64,000 bases of DNA from Chthoniobacterales bacterium (GTDB lineage: Bacteria; Verrucomicrobiota; Verrucomicrobiia; Chthoniobacterales; UBA10450). The DNA lies in assembly GCA_035274845.1 (NCBI GenBank), contig DATENU010000004.1, forward strand, positions 1 through 64,000, given 5' to 3'. Positions 26,418 through 34,149 of this stretch are shown one piece after another. The position numbers and the translations under genes were made by a program. The notes under the pieces were generated by a model. That model was not told the DNA's origin. It ran no database searches and saw only the letters and a list, made by a program, of their open reading frames with translations. The stretch's first letter is position 1. Every line of letters starts with the position of its first letter.

Positions 26418-27662
26418 ATGGGAAAATCGCTTCTTTCGGTATCGATTATGTCCGGGCCTGCGGGGCCCGAATTGTTGAGACGGTTGGCGAAAGCTGAGAC
26501 AAACGTTCGATGGGGATTACTCGCATCCCCGAAACAAGGTGAAAGTCCGGCGTCCAATTCAGGGTCAACCAGCCTGTTCGTTGAAGAGCTGGCCCTCCCG
26601 CGCGCGGAAGAGGGTCATGGTCCGGAGCGAATAGCAAAGCAGATCAGGGAAGTCGCTGCCAGAAACGGGGTCGATCATTTGCTGATTGAATGCGACGCCG
26701 ACACTCCGGCAGTAGCTTTTGCCTCCCTCTTTCTACCGCAGGCGGAGCCAGCTCACTCTTTATCCGAGGCAACGAACTTAGCCGCGACTGTTTTTGCCAT
26801 CGCTCCGGATGATTTGCTCGATGCGTTAATCCATCGACGGGACACCCCGGATTCTGTCTCGCCCTGCTTCATCGCCGAGCAGCTGGAGTTTGCCAGCATC
26901 GCTTTCCTCGACGGCGCTGACGATGATCCGGCCTTCAGGCTCGCCCGAGAAATCGTAACGGTCCTCAATCCAGGCGCTCAGGTATTTGAGCCTTCCCAAC
27001 CCAATCTGGAACGAGTGCTCAAAGGCGCTGGCGATGTTTTTGATTTCGCCGCGGCCCTGGACGGTGCGGGATGGCGAAGGCTCATCGAGTCAGATTCTGC
27101 TGATGAAGCGCGCGGGGAGGTCCGGGCGTTTGCTTACCATGCTCGGAAGCCGTTTCATCCCGAGAGATTCTGGAATCTTGTTCAAGGAAGTTTCCCGGGA
27201 GTTTTTCGCGCGAAAGGGTTCTTCTGGCTCGCGAGTCGGATGGACCTTGTGGGTGGACTTAACCTGGCCGGCACCGAGTCTCATTACGCTTCCGCCGGCC
27301 AATGGTGGGCCGCTCGTGACAATCATGCCCGGGAATTCCAGATGCCGGCCCGCACCCGAAAGGAATGGAGGGAACCATTCGGCGATCGCCGCCAGGCAAT
27401 CGCCTTCATGGGAGTTGGGCTCGACGCGGATTCATTACGAACGCAACTCGACTCCTGTCTCCTGACGGAGGCGGAATTGGCGGCGGGAACGGAGAGCTGG
27501 CACGAACTCGTCGATCCTTTCCCCTCCTGGTCATCGCATCACCACCATCATCATGATCACGGCGAGGAGTGCGACCACGAACACGATCACGAGCATGAGC
27601 ATGAGCATGAGCATGAGCACGAGCACGAGCACGAGGACGAGGACGAGCACAGCCATCATTGA
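26418..27662 (+). CDS. CobW-C/ZNG1-like protein lacking a P-loop, with His/Glu metal-binding tail
   Basis: 414 residues. The C-terminal CobW domain is clear at ~235-310 (AFAYHARKPFHPERFW, FRAKGFFWLASR). The N-terminal part keeps the outline of the G domain (LIECDADTPAVAFASLF; AATVFAIAPDDLLDAL) but has no Walker A motif: where GxxxxGK(S/T) should be it reads SGPAGPELLRRLAK. The last ~42 residues are a His/Asp/Glu tail with six histidines in a row and about ten Glu-His pairs. The family delivers zinc or other metals. Without a P-loop, GTP hydrolysis is unlikely, so this may act as a metal buffer or accessory. Confidence 0.8.
   Translation: MGKSLLSVSIMSGPAGPELLRRLAKAETNVRWGLLASPKQGESPASNSGSTSLFVEELALPRAEEGHGPERIAKQIREVAARNGVDHLLIECDADTPAVAFASLFLPQAEPAHSLSEATNLAATVFAIAPDDLLDALIHRRDTPDSVSPCFIAEQLEFASIAFLDGADDDPAFRLAREIVTVLNPGAQVFEPSQPNLERVLKGAGDVFDFAAALDGAGWRRLIESDSADEARGEVRAFAYHARKPFHPERFWNLVQGSFPGVFRAKGFFWLASRMDLVGGLNLAGTESHYASAGQWWAARDNHAREFQMPARTRKEWREPFGDRRQAIAFMGVGLDADSLRTQLDSCLLTEAELAAGTESWHELVDPFPSWSSHHHHHHDHGEECDHEHDHEHEHEHEHEHEHEHEDEDEHSHH
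27591..27632 (+). repeat. hexanucleotide repeat encoding Glu-His pairs
   Basis: Seven uninterrupted units of GAGCAT (x4) and GAGCAC (x3), followed by degenerate GAGGAC/GAGCAC units. Within the tail of the CobW-like gene it encodes alternating Glu and His. Length variation by slippage would add or remove metal-binding pairs in frame. Confidence 0.85.
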
Positions 27663-27778
27663 CGATCACCGGTCGGTTGGCCGGCCTTGATCGTGGAGAA
27701 ATTGCTGGTCAGCCCATTAGCGATCGGTTAATTGCATCGCAGCCGTCTCCCCGGTGAGGCGCACTGCTCGAAAACCTC

Positions 27779-29674
27779 GTGTCGGACCTGCCTGAAGTTA
27801 AGAACGCGCCCAGCGCCACCGTTGCCCTTCACGAACTGTGGCGGCGACGAACGGACTGGATCGAGGATATCCAGGCGGTCCACGCGTTCGTGAAGCGCGC
27901 TCTTTCCGCCGGTGAATTTCTCGCCGCCTACGACGCGGTTCGCGCGGCCCTGGAGGTTCATCCGGGAGACGACTGGCTCGAACAACGAATGGCCCTGTCT
28001 CTTGCCCAAATGGGCTCCTCCGCCCGCGCCCAGGCTATTCTCAACGCGCTGGTCGCCAAGGACCCACAAAATCGGGAGACGCTGAGCATTCTCGGCCGAA
28101 CCTACAAAGACCAATGGTGCGCCAATCCCGCCAACGAGCAGTACCTCAGACAATCGTTCGATTGCTACAATCGCGCCTTCGAGGTGCAACCTGCCGAGTC
28201 GTACCCGGGAATAAATGCGGCCACGATCGCTTTCCTCCTGAAGGAAACGGATAAAGCCAACCGGATAGCCAGGACTGTCCTGGAGATTTGCCGGGAACAA
28301 CCGGACGACTATTGGAAGCACGCCACCGTGGCCGAAGCTTTGGTTGTCCTGGGCGACGAAAAAGGCGCGAGGGAGGCGTATAAGGCAGCCGTCGCCGCGG
28401 AGAGCGACAATCTGCGGGCCTTTTCTTCCACCAGAAAACAAGCGCGGGTTCTCTCGCGGCATCTCTACGACCGGGCGGACGCTTTCGATGATTGTTTTCC
28501 CATTCCGAAGCTGGTCGTTTTTTCCGGCCACATGGTTGACGCGCCCGACAGGCGCACGCCCCGGTTTCCGCAGGCAAAGGAAGCCGAGGTCAAACAGCTC
28601 CTTGAAAAGCAGCTCGCCTCCATGAATGCGGGCATAGGATTCTCGAGCGCGGCTTCCGGCTCGGACATTCTTTTCCTCGAAGCGATGCTGGCGCGCGGTG
28701 GCACGATCCATCTCGTCCTGCCCTGGCCGGCGGAAGAGTTTGTTAAAACGAGTGTTGAAATAGCGGGGGGCGACTGGTCGGAGCGATTCGAAAAGGTCCT
28801 GGCCAAGGCGGCTTCGATCCGGGTCCTGGGAGAACTCTACATGCCGGGCAGTGCGACCGGGTTTGAGTACTGCAATCTCGCCATGAACGGCCTGGCTCGA
28901 GTTTTCGCACGATCCCTCGATTTGGAAATCACTCCGCTCGCGGTGTGGGATGGATTCGCGGGAGCTCCCGGCGGAACCGGCTCGTTTGTTCGTTACTGGC
29001 GCAACCATCGGGTGCCCGTAAAGGTTGTCCCGATAGCTACCCAACCGCCGTCGATGCTGAACAGCACCGAGACCTTCGAGACCGACGCCGCCGATCACGA
29101 TGACGAATTTGAAGTCTGGGTGCGCGCCTCGGGACGGCAGGAGATCAAGGCGATCATGTTCGCCGATGTAGTCGGCTACAGTAAGCTGCCCGAGACCGTG
29201 ATTCCAAGGTATGTCGCGCAATTCAACCAAAGAGTCTCACGGCTCATGGCGGACAGCCCGGCGGCGCCGATAAATGTCAACACCTGGGGCGATGGCCTCT
29301 ACTTCGCCTTCAATGGGGTTGAAGATGCCGGTCGTTTCGCCCTCGACCTTCGAGATCTCGTCACCAAAACCAATTGGGTCGATTTGGGACTGCCGAAAAA
29401 TCTGAGCATTCGCATTGCCCTTCACGCCGGCCCTGTTTACGTGAACTTCGATCCCGTCGTCCGCCAGATTAACTTTACCGGCGCCCATGTCAGCCGCGCG
29501 GCGCGGATCGAGCCGATCACCCACGAAGGCGAAGTGTTCACGAGCGAAGAATTCGCGGCGCTGGCGGCCGCCGATCAATCGAAAGGCTTCACCTGCGACC
29601 TCGTCGGCACCACCGCCCTGGCCAAGAGTTACGGGTTGTTCCGGATCTATAGCCTGGAACGCACGACCGATTAG
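27779..29674 (+). CDS. TPR-S (TRAFs-binding) / SLOG-like / class III nucleotide cyclase fusion
   Basis: 631 residues from a GTG. Residues ~25-220 are TPR-S helices of the TRAFs-binding type (ALSLAQMGSSARAQAIL, LGRTYKDQW, AESYPGINAATIAFLL). Residues ~244-400 form an alpha/beta domain beginning PKLVVFSGHMVDAPDRR with SAASGSDILFLEAMLARGG and HLVLPWPAEEF, a SLOG-like nucleotide-binding fold. Residues ~455-630 are a guanylate/adenylate cyclase domain: metal-binding Asp in IMFADVVGYSKL (~462) and NTWGDGLYFAF (~504). No signal peptide or membrane segment, so cytoplasmic. TPR-S and SLOG domains have been linked to nucleotide-based conflict signalling. The stop overlaps the stop of the convergent SLOG gene (TTAG). 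Confidence 0.85.
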   Translation: MSDLPEVKNAPSATVALHELWRRRTDWIEDIQAVHAFVKRALSAGEFLAAYDAVRAALEVHPGDDWLEQRMALSLAQMGSSARAQAILNALVAKDPQNRETLSILGRTYKDQWCANPANEQYLRQSFDCYNRAFEVQPAESYPGINAATIAFLLKETDKANRIARTVLEICREQPDDYWKHATVAEALVVLGDEKGAREAYKAAVAAESDNLRAFSSTRKQARVLSRHLYDRADAFDDCFPIPKLVVFSGHMVDAPDRRTPRFPQAKEAEVKQLLEKQLASMNAGIGFSSAASGSDILFLEAMLARGGTIHLVLPWPAEEFVKTSVEIAGGDWSERFEKVLAKAASIRVLGELYMPGSATGFEYCNLAMNGLARVFARSLDLEITPLAVWDGFAGAPGGTGSFVRYWRNHRVPVKVVPIATQPPSMLNSTETFETDAADHDDEFEVWVRASGRQEIKAIMFADVVGYSKLPETVIPRYVAQFNQRVSRLMADSPAAPINVNTWGDGLYFAFNGVEDAGRFALDLRDLVTKTNWVDLGLPKNLSIRIALHAGPVYVNFDPVVRQINFTGAHVSRAARIEPITHEGEVFTSEEFAALAAADQSKGFTCDLVGTTALAKSYGLFRIYSLERTTD

Positions 29675-30339
29675 CCCGGCGGCAAATCGCCGATTATTTC
29701 CACGCGTTGCCGGGTTCCGCTCACGGCTTCCGTCGTCGTGCGCGGCGTCACAATCTGAATGGTTCGGCCGTAGCGCGAAGGATCGATTTCGTGGGCTCGC
29801 TCAGTTTTCGTTCCAACCCAATGTTCACGCCGCTTCCGGACCCACGCCGTGCCGCCTTTCTTGTTGTTCTCGCGGCCATCCCAAAGAAGGAGCAGAACGT
29901 CGCTGCGTCGTGCGATGAAATCACCCATCTCAGCATAACGGTCCGCGCGAACCTGCCCGCCGCCTGCCTCGGACGAGCCGGAGGCGCCGGGCACTTCCCA
30001 GCTGGATTCCGCGGCCGCCAGCATTCGCCGAAACTCCTCGAGAGAGTCAGCGTTGGGAAAGTCTTGCTCGTATTCTTTCTGTGCCAGGGGCAGCGGCACC
30101 CGGAGTTTTGCCCCGCACGCCAGGGCAACTTCCGCGACCAAACGATCCGCGCCTTCGGCGAGTGGACTCAACAATTCAAAGGGCGCGTCCGGGTAGGCGG
30201 CACGAAAGCGTGAGAAGATGAATTGAAGTTGGGCGCGGATCTCCGGCACGGCCGCGGGCAGAGGATCGCGGTGTCCACTCACGCCAAAGATCAGCGGGGT
30301 TTTGCCGGCGTCTGTCTGCAAATGCTTCTCCCCGCCCAT
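29671..30339 (-). CDS. SLOG-type predicted nucleotide-sensing protein
   Basis: 222 residues from an ATG; an upstream GTG at 30372 is an alternative. It opens with PLIFGVSGHRDPLP and continues FELLSPLAEGADRLVAEVAL, ACGAKLRVPLPLAQKEYEQDF and ARRSDVLLLLWDGR, the strand-helix order and conserved GHRD and EGADR motifs of a SLOG (LOG/DprA-like) Rossmann fold. Such domains bind or cleave nucleotide derivatives. Convergent with the TPR-S/cyclase gene, whose middle domain appears to be of the same fold, so the pair may act on one signal (inference). Confidence 0.72.
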   Translation of the reverse strand: MGGEKHLQTDAGKTPLIFGVSGHRDPLPAAVPEIRAQLQFIFSRFRAAYPDAPFELLSPLAEGADRLVAEVALACGAKLRVPLPLAQKEYEQDFPNADSLEEFRRMLAAAESSWEVPGASGSSEAGGGQVRADRYAEMGDFIARRSDVLLLLWDGRENNKKGGTAWVRKRREHWVGTKTERAHEIDPSRYGRTIQIVTPRTTTEAVSGTRQRVEIIGDLPPG

Positions 30340-30403
30340 GAGTTGTCTTAACAGATACGCTGACGAACCCACAAGGGGGCGATTGCGCTATTTCTTCGCG
30401 TCG

Positions 30404-30503
30404 AAGGTGCAGCGACGTCGCTCTCATCGAGCGTCGTAGCGCTCGATCCACCATCGAGGGCGAAGAGAGACTGGTGGATCGGCCGCTACGCGGCCGATGA
30501 GTG
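30404..30503. repeat. palindromic intergenic repeat, GGTGGATCG family
   Basis: Inverted arms CGATCCACCA (30443-30452) and TGGTGGATCG (30472-30481), with an inner TCGGCCGC-TAC-GCGGCCGA hairpin at 30479-30497 and AGCGACGTCGCT on the left side. Related copies lie at 48972-49094 and 55512-55606. Confidence 0.75.
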
Positions 30504-30589
30504 CGGCGCGACTTCACGAGGCAGGGTCGAAAGTGCAGCGCCGTCACATTCCCTGCAAACCACCGGTTCCGGCGCGTCATAACGGGTCC

Positions 30590-30868
30590 ATGATCGAATC
30601 GCAAATCTCTCCTGAAATGGCGCAATCGTCGGAAGAGGAGCTCTCTGCTTTACCCATCTGGGCATTTACGCTGGGGATCTTTGCTCTCCTTACCTTTGGC
30701 CTTACCGCCGTCCCTTCGATAATCTGCGGACACCTCGCGCTGGCCAGATCGAGAAATACCGGCAAAACCTCGCTCGCCAAATCTGTGGCGGCGATCGGTC
30801 TTGTTATCGGATACGTCGGCGCGGCGATCCTGGGAACGTGGGTCGTTGTCCTGGGGAAATATATCTGA
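30590..30868 (+). CDS. small membrane protein, DUF4190-like
   Basis: 92 residues. Two membrane helices (WAFTLGIFALLTFGLTAVPSI and VAAIGLVIGYVGAAILGTWV) flank a short loop CGHLALARSRNTGKTSLAK. The GHLAL(A)RS..G motif between two helices is typical of DUF4190 proteins, whose function is unknown. The frame begins earlier at 30497, inside the palindromic repeat; the ATG after it is preferred. It converges on the CHAT-protease gene with 26 bases between. Confidence 0.7.
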   Translation: MIESQISPEMAQSSEEELSALPIWAFTLGIFALLTFGLTAVPSIICGHLALARSRNTGKTSLAKSVAAIGLVIGYVGAAILGTWVVVLGKYI

Positions 30869-30894
30869 GCCTAAACTCCGCCAAGAGCCTGCGG

Positions 30895-33800
30895 CTAGCG
30901 CCAGTCGCCCATCAAAATGAAGGGCGCCCAGTAAAGCGGACGCGAATACTTGGGATTCTTGAGCAGCTTGATCTCAGCACCCTGGAGCGCTTCTGCTTTG
31001 GAGGCGCCGGCGGCAAGCTGGCGGTAGAATTCGACCATTAGTTCTTTCGTGCTTTCGTCGCCAACGCTCCACAAACTGGCGAGGACGGTAGTAGCTCCGG
31101 CGCTCGAAAACGCTTCAGCCAGGGTCGTGATCTCGCCGCCATCGGGTTCCTTGTCACCAAGGGCTGACTCGCAGGCGGACAACGTCACGAGCGTGACTTT
31201 CTTGAATGGCAAATCCCAAACTTCGCCGACCGTGAGATGGGATTGCTCCGTGTTCGGAGAGGCCGCAAGCTGGATATAGCTTTCCGACGGAGTGGTCGCG
31301 TTTAGGATCCCGTGAGTGGCGAAATGCACGATTCGTTTGTTCAACCGTTGCTCGGTGCTCAACGCCACCTTGGTCACGTCGCCACCGGAAAGAACTTCGG
31401 TTGAAGGAAACACCTGGGCGATGGCTTTTACTTCGCTTTCCGCCGCTGGCAGATTGGCGCCCGTCGGGTTGCCAAACGCCACCATCCCGTCGCGCGATTT
31501 TTCTTCATCGGGGAGTTGCACGACTTTCATCACGTCAGCCGCGGTCAGGTAAACGATTTGCTTGTCTTCGACAAAATATCTGGTCGAGCCGTCCGGCATC
31601 TTTTTTGCCAGGGCCTGCATCGGCAGATAGAACAATAATTGATTTGGAATGAAGGCAGCGACCTTCATCGGTTCCAGGTCCGATTCGATCGGAGCGATGA
31701 GGGAATCGTATAGACTCATCAGGTTCTTGGTCAGAGGCGCGCCGGACTCGCCGCTAATTATCTGTTTGCGCAACGTCTTGATTTTCTTCCAAAGCTCCTC
31801 CGGTTTGGCCGGCGCAATGACGATCTTGACGTTCTCCTTGCTGACCAGAAAGACGTAGAGCTGCTCGCCCAGCGGCGCGTATTGGATCAGCATCACGCCG
31901 GCCGGGATGCTCCGCTGGGTTTCCTTGAGCGCCTTCGGATTGACCGTCATGAACTTCTCGTAGTTTGGGTTCGAGGCCTTGATCTGCTCGACGACTTTCC
32001 GGAACTCTCCCTGGGTCGTGGCTACGACCTGTTTCAAATTTTCTATCTTCGCTTTGTCCCGGTCCGCCTCCGGTTTGCTCTGCTCAGCCTGAAGCTGGGC
32101 GTTTGTGGTCTGGAGCCTTGTCTCCAGGCCGTTGGCGCGGTCGAGGAGAGCTTGCAGGCCTTTGTCGCCGCTCTTCATGCTCGAGAGGCGCAGCGATTCC
32201 TGGAGTTTCTTCGATTTCGCCCGGTTAAGGTAATCGAAAGCCTCGTCGACCCGGTTCAGCTTGAGCAAAGCCCGGACGATCCGCTCGTACGGGCGATAGT
32301 TGCGTTTCACGTCGGCAAAGGACGTTTCCGACGCCGCTGTCGCCCGGATGCTCTCGATCAGCTTGACCGCTTCCTTATACTCCGTGAGCGCTTTATCATT
32401 CTCTCCGCGCGCTTCGAAAATCTCGCCGCTGATTCCGAGCGTGCCGATCCGATCGTTTACCGAGCCGGTCTTGGCATCGGCGGCCTGGGCTTCGTCGATC
32501 AGCTTTTTGGCGTCGTCGAGCTTATTCTGTTTCAGGCGAATGGAGGCAAAGGTCCGGACCGAACCGGAGAGCGCTCCCAGATTACTGGTCTTTCGAGCCA
32601 GGACGACGGCTTCATCCGCGTACTTTGCTGCTTCGTCCAGCTTCTCCTGGTCGCGCGCGATAACGGCGAGAAAGTTGGTGGCGTTTACGACGCTATTGAT
32701 TTTGTGAGCGGCGGCGAAGATTTGCCGCGCTTGCTCGATAAGATGCCGGGCGCCATCCAGGTCGCCTTTTTGATAGGCCAGGTCGGCAGCCTGGACAATG
32801 GATTGGGCGGTCCACTCGTCCTGGCCCATGCTGCGCTTGAGCGTGATCGCCTCGTTCAATTCCTTCAGGGCGGTATCGATCTCACCACTGTCCGCATGGA
32901 GCGACGCCATGTCGCCCAGGACGCGAGCGCGAACTCGCGCGCGGAACAGTTCGAAGAGGTTGAGGTAACCGCCCTTGGGAAGATCGTCGGCCACCTTGAA
33001 CGCCTTTTGCCCGAAGGAAAAAGCGGTCTTCAAGTCTCCTTCTTCCTGGCTGATCTCCGCGAGATTCATTAACGCCATGGCCTGGGACATCGCGTCGAGC
33101 GCGATTTTCATGTCGCGAGTCTGCGCCTGCTTTTCCTCGTGCTTGGCCAGCTCCTCTTTCGACATCTTCGGTTTTTGCTCGGCGGAAAAGTATTTGTCTT
33201 CATCGAGCGCCTTTTTCCGCACCGCCGCGGATGACTCAATACTCACGAGGGTTTGTTGAAAGTAATCGCGCGCCTTTTTGAGATCGCCGATGTTGTAGGC
33301 GTACATCCGCGCGAGTGAGCTCAGGCTCTCGTCCAATTTGCGCTCGGCCATTTCGACCGGGAGCGCCTGGCGCAAAGCAAGCGCCTCCAGGCCGTGCTTC
33401 TCCGCCTTTTCAAAGAGCGCCAGCTCGGCTTCCGCGCTGGCCACTCTTTCGAGCGCAGTCGCGATCTGCGCATTTTTTTCATCCAGCTCGTCCTTGGGGG
33501 CGGAGACCTTCTGTAGATAGGCCATTTCCGCGCGTCGGATCTCCAGCTCCTGCTCGCAGTACTTCAGCAGGTTCTCGGAGTCATAATTGTCGCGGGCGAT
33601 CGTCTCGAGCATCGTGATCGCGTTATACCGGTTGAGATAACGGAGCTTTTCCCAGCCGTGCATCAGTTTCTGGAGAATCGCCTTCTTAGCCTCGTCGGCC
33701 GTGGCGAGCTGGGCCCTCTCGTCCTTGATCTGATCGTCCACCTTTCCGTCGAGCTCGACGGCGGTGACGCGCAAATATTCCTCCCAGTACCGCTTCGCGG

Positions 33801-34101
33801 CGAGATGACTCTCGTCCTTGAGCTTCGCGCTGGTCGCGAACCAGGTGGCGGCTTCGTCGAATTTGGAGGCATCGAAGGCAAGCCATCCGATATCGGACGC
33901 GATTTGCATCGCATTCTTGTCAGCCTCGGCCCGTTCCTTGGTGTTCTCCGGCAACGCTGCCCGGTCGGCGTCGGCCTTCTTGAATTGCGCCTCCAAGGTC
34001 GCGCGATCCGGCTTTGGTTTCTCATGCGCGTCCATCGGCCAATGGATCGCCATGATGGCGAGGACAATGGCAATAAACGGAAAGCGAGTGAGACTCTTCA
34101 T
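30895..34101 (-). CDS. TPR-CHAT caspase-like protease, exported
   Basis: 1068 residues from an ATG ten codons inside the frame, chosen because it starts a signal segment (SLTRFPFIAIVLAIMAIHW). Residues ~40-640 are TPR-like helical repeats, including ALKELNEAITLKRSMGQ and AKKLIDEAQAADAKTG. A coiled-coil stretch (~650-720) precedes the CHAT domain at ~760-1068. The His-Cys catalytic pair is present: His930 in HFATHGIL and Cys977 in LSACESALGD, followed by EAFSSAGATTVLASLW. It is a separase/caspase-fold peptidase. Last gene of a three-gene operon with the CHASE2-cyclase 48 bases upstream. Exported CHAT proteases are common in this phylum; substrate unknown. Confidence 0.92.
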   Translation of the reverse strand: MKSLTRFPFIAIVLAIMAIHWPMDAHEKPKPDRATLEAQFKKADADRAALPENTKERAEADKNAMQIASDIGWLAFDASKFDEAATWFATSAKLKDESHLAAKRYWEEYLRVTAVELDGKVDDQIKDERAQLATADEAKKAILQKLMHGWEKLRYLNRYNAITMLETIARDNYDSENLLKYCEQELEIRRAEMAYLQKVSAPKDELDEKNAQIATALERVASAEAELALFEKAEKHGLEALALRQALPVEMAERKLDESLSSLARMYAYNIGDLKKARDYFQQTLVSIESSAAVRKKALDEDKYFSAEQKPKMSKEELAKHEEKQAQTRDMKIALDAMSQAMALMNLAEISQEEGDLKTAFSFGQKAFKVADDLPKGGYLNLFELFRARVRARVLGDMASLHADSGEIDTALKELNEAITLKRSMGQDEWTAQSIVQAADLAYQKGDLDGARHLIEQARQIFAAAHKINSVVNATNFLAVIARDQEKLDEAAKYADEAVVLARKTSNLGALSGSVRTFASIRLKQNKLDDAKKLIDEAQAADAKTGSVNDRIGTLGISGEIFEARGENDKALTEYKEAVKLIESIRATAASETSFADVKRNYRPYERIVRALLKLNRVDEAFDYLNRAKSKKLQESLRLSSMKSGDKGLQALLDRANGLETRLQTTNAQLQAEQSKPEADRDKAKIENLKQVVATTQGEFRKVVEQIKASNPNYEKFMTVNPKALKETQRSIPAGVMLIQYAPLGEQLYVFLVSKENVKIVIAPAKPEELWKKIKTLRKQIISGESGAPLTKNLMSLYDSLIAPIESDLEPMKVAAFIPNQLLFYLPMQALAKKMPDGSTRYFVEDKQIVYLTAADVMKVVQLPDEEKSRDGMVAFGNPTGANLPAAESEVKAIAQVFPSTEVLSGGDVTKVALSTEQRLNKRIVHFATHGILNATTPSESYIQLAASPNTEQSHLTVGEVWDLPFKKVTLVTLSACESALGDKEPDGGEITTLAEAFSSAGATTVLASLWSVGDESTKELMVEFYRQLAAGASKAEALQGAEIKLLKNPKYSRPLYWAPFILMGDWR

Positions 34102-34149
34102 GGCACAACCAACAACGCTGCTCTGGTTCATCTTTGCAGAAGAAGAAAA

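Noticed and set aside
26418-27662. An active CobW-type GTPase.
   Set aside because: No Walker A motif can be found in the N-terminal region; only the C-terminal CobW domain is convincing.
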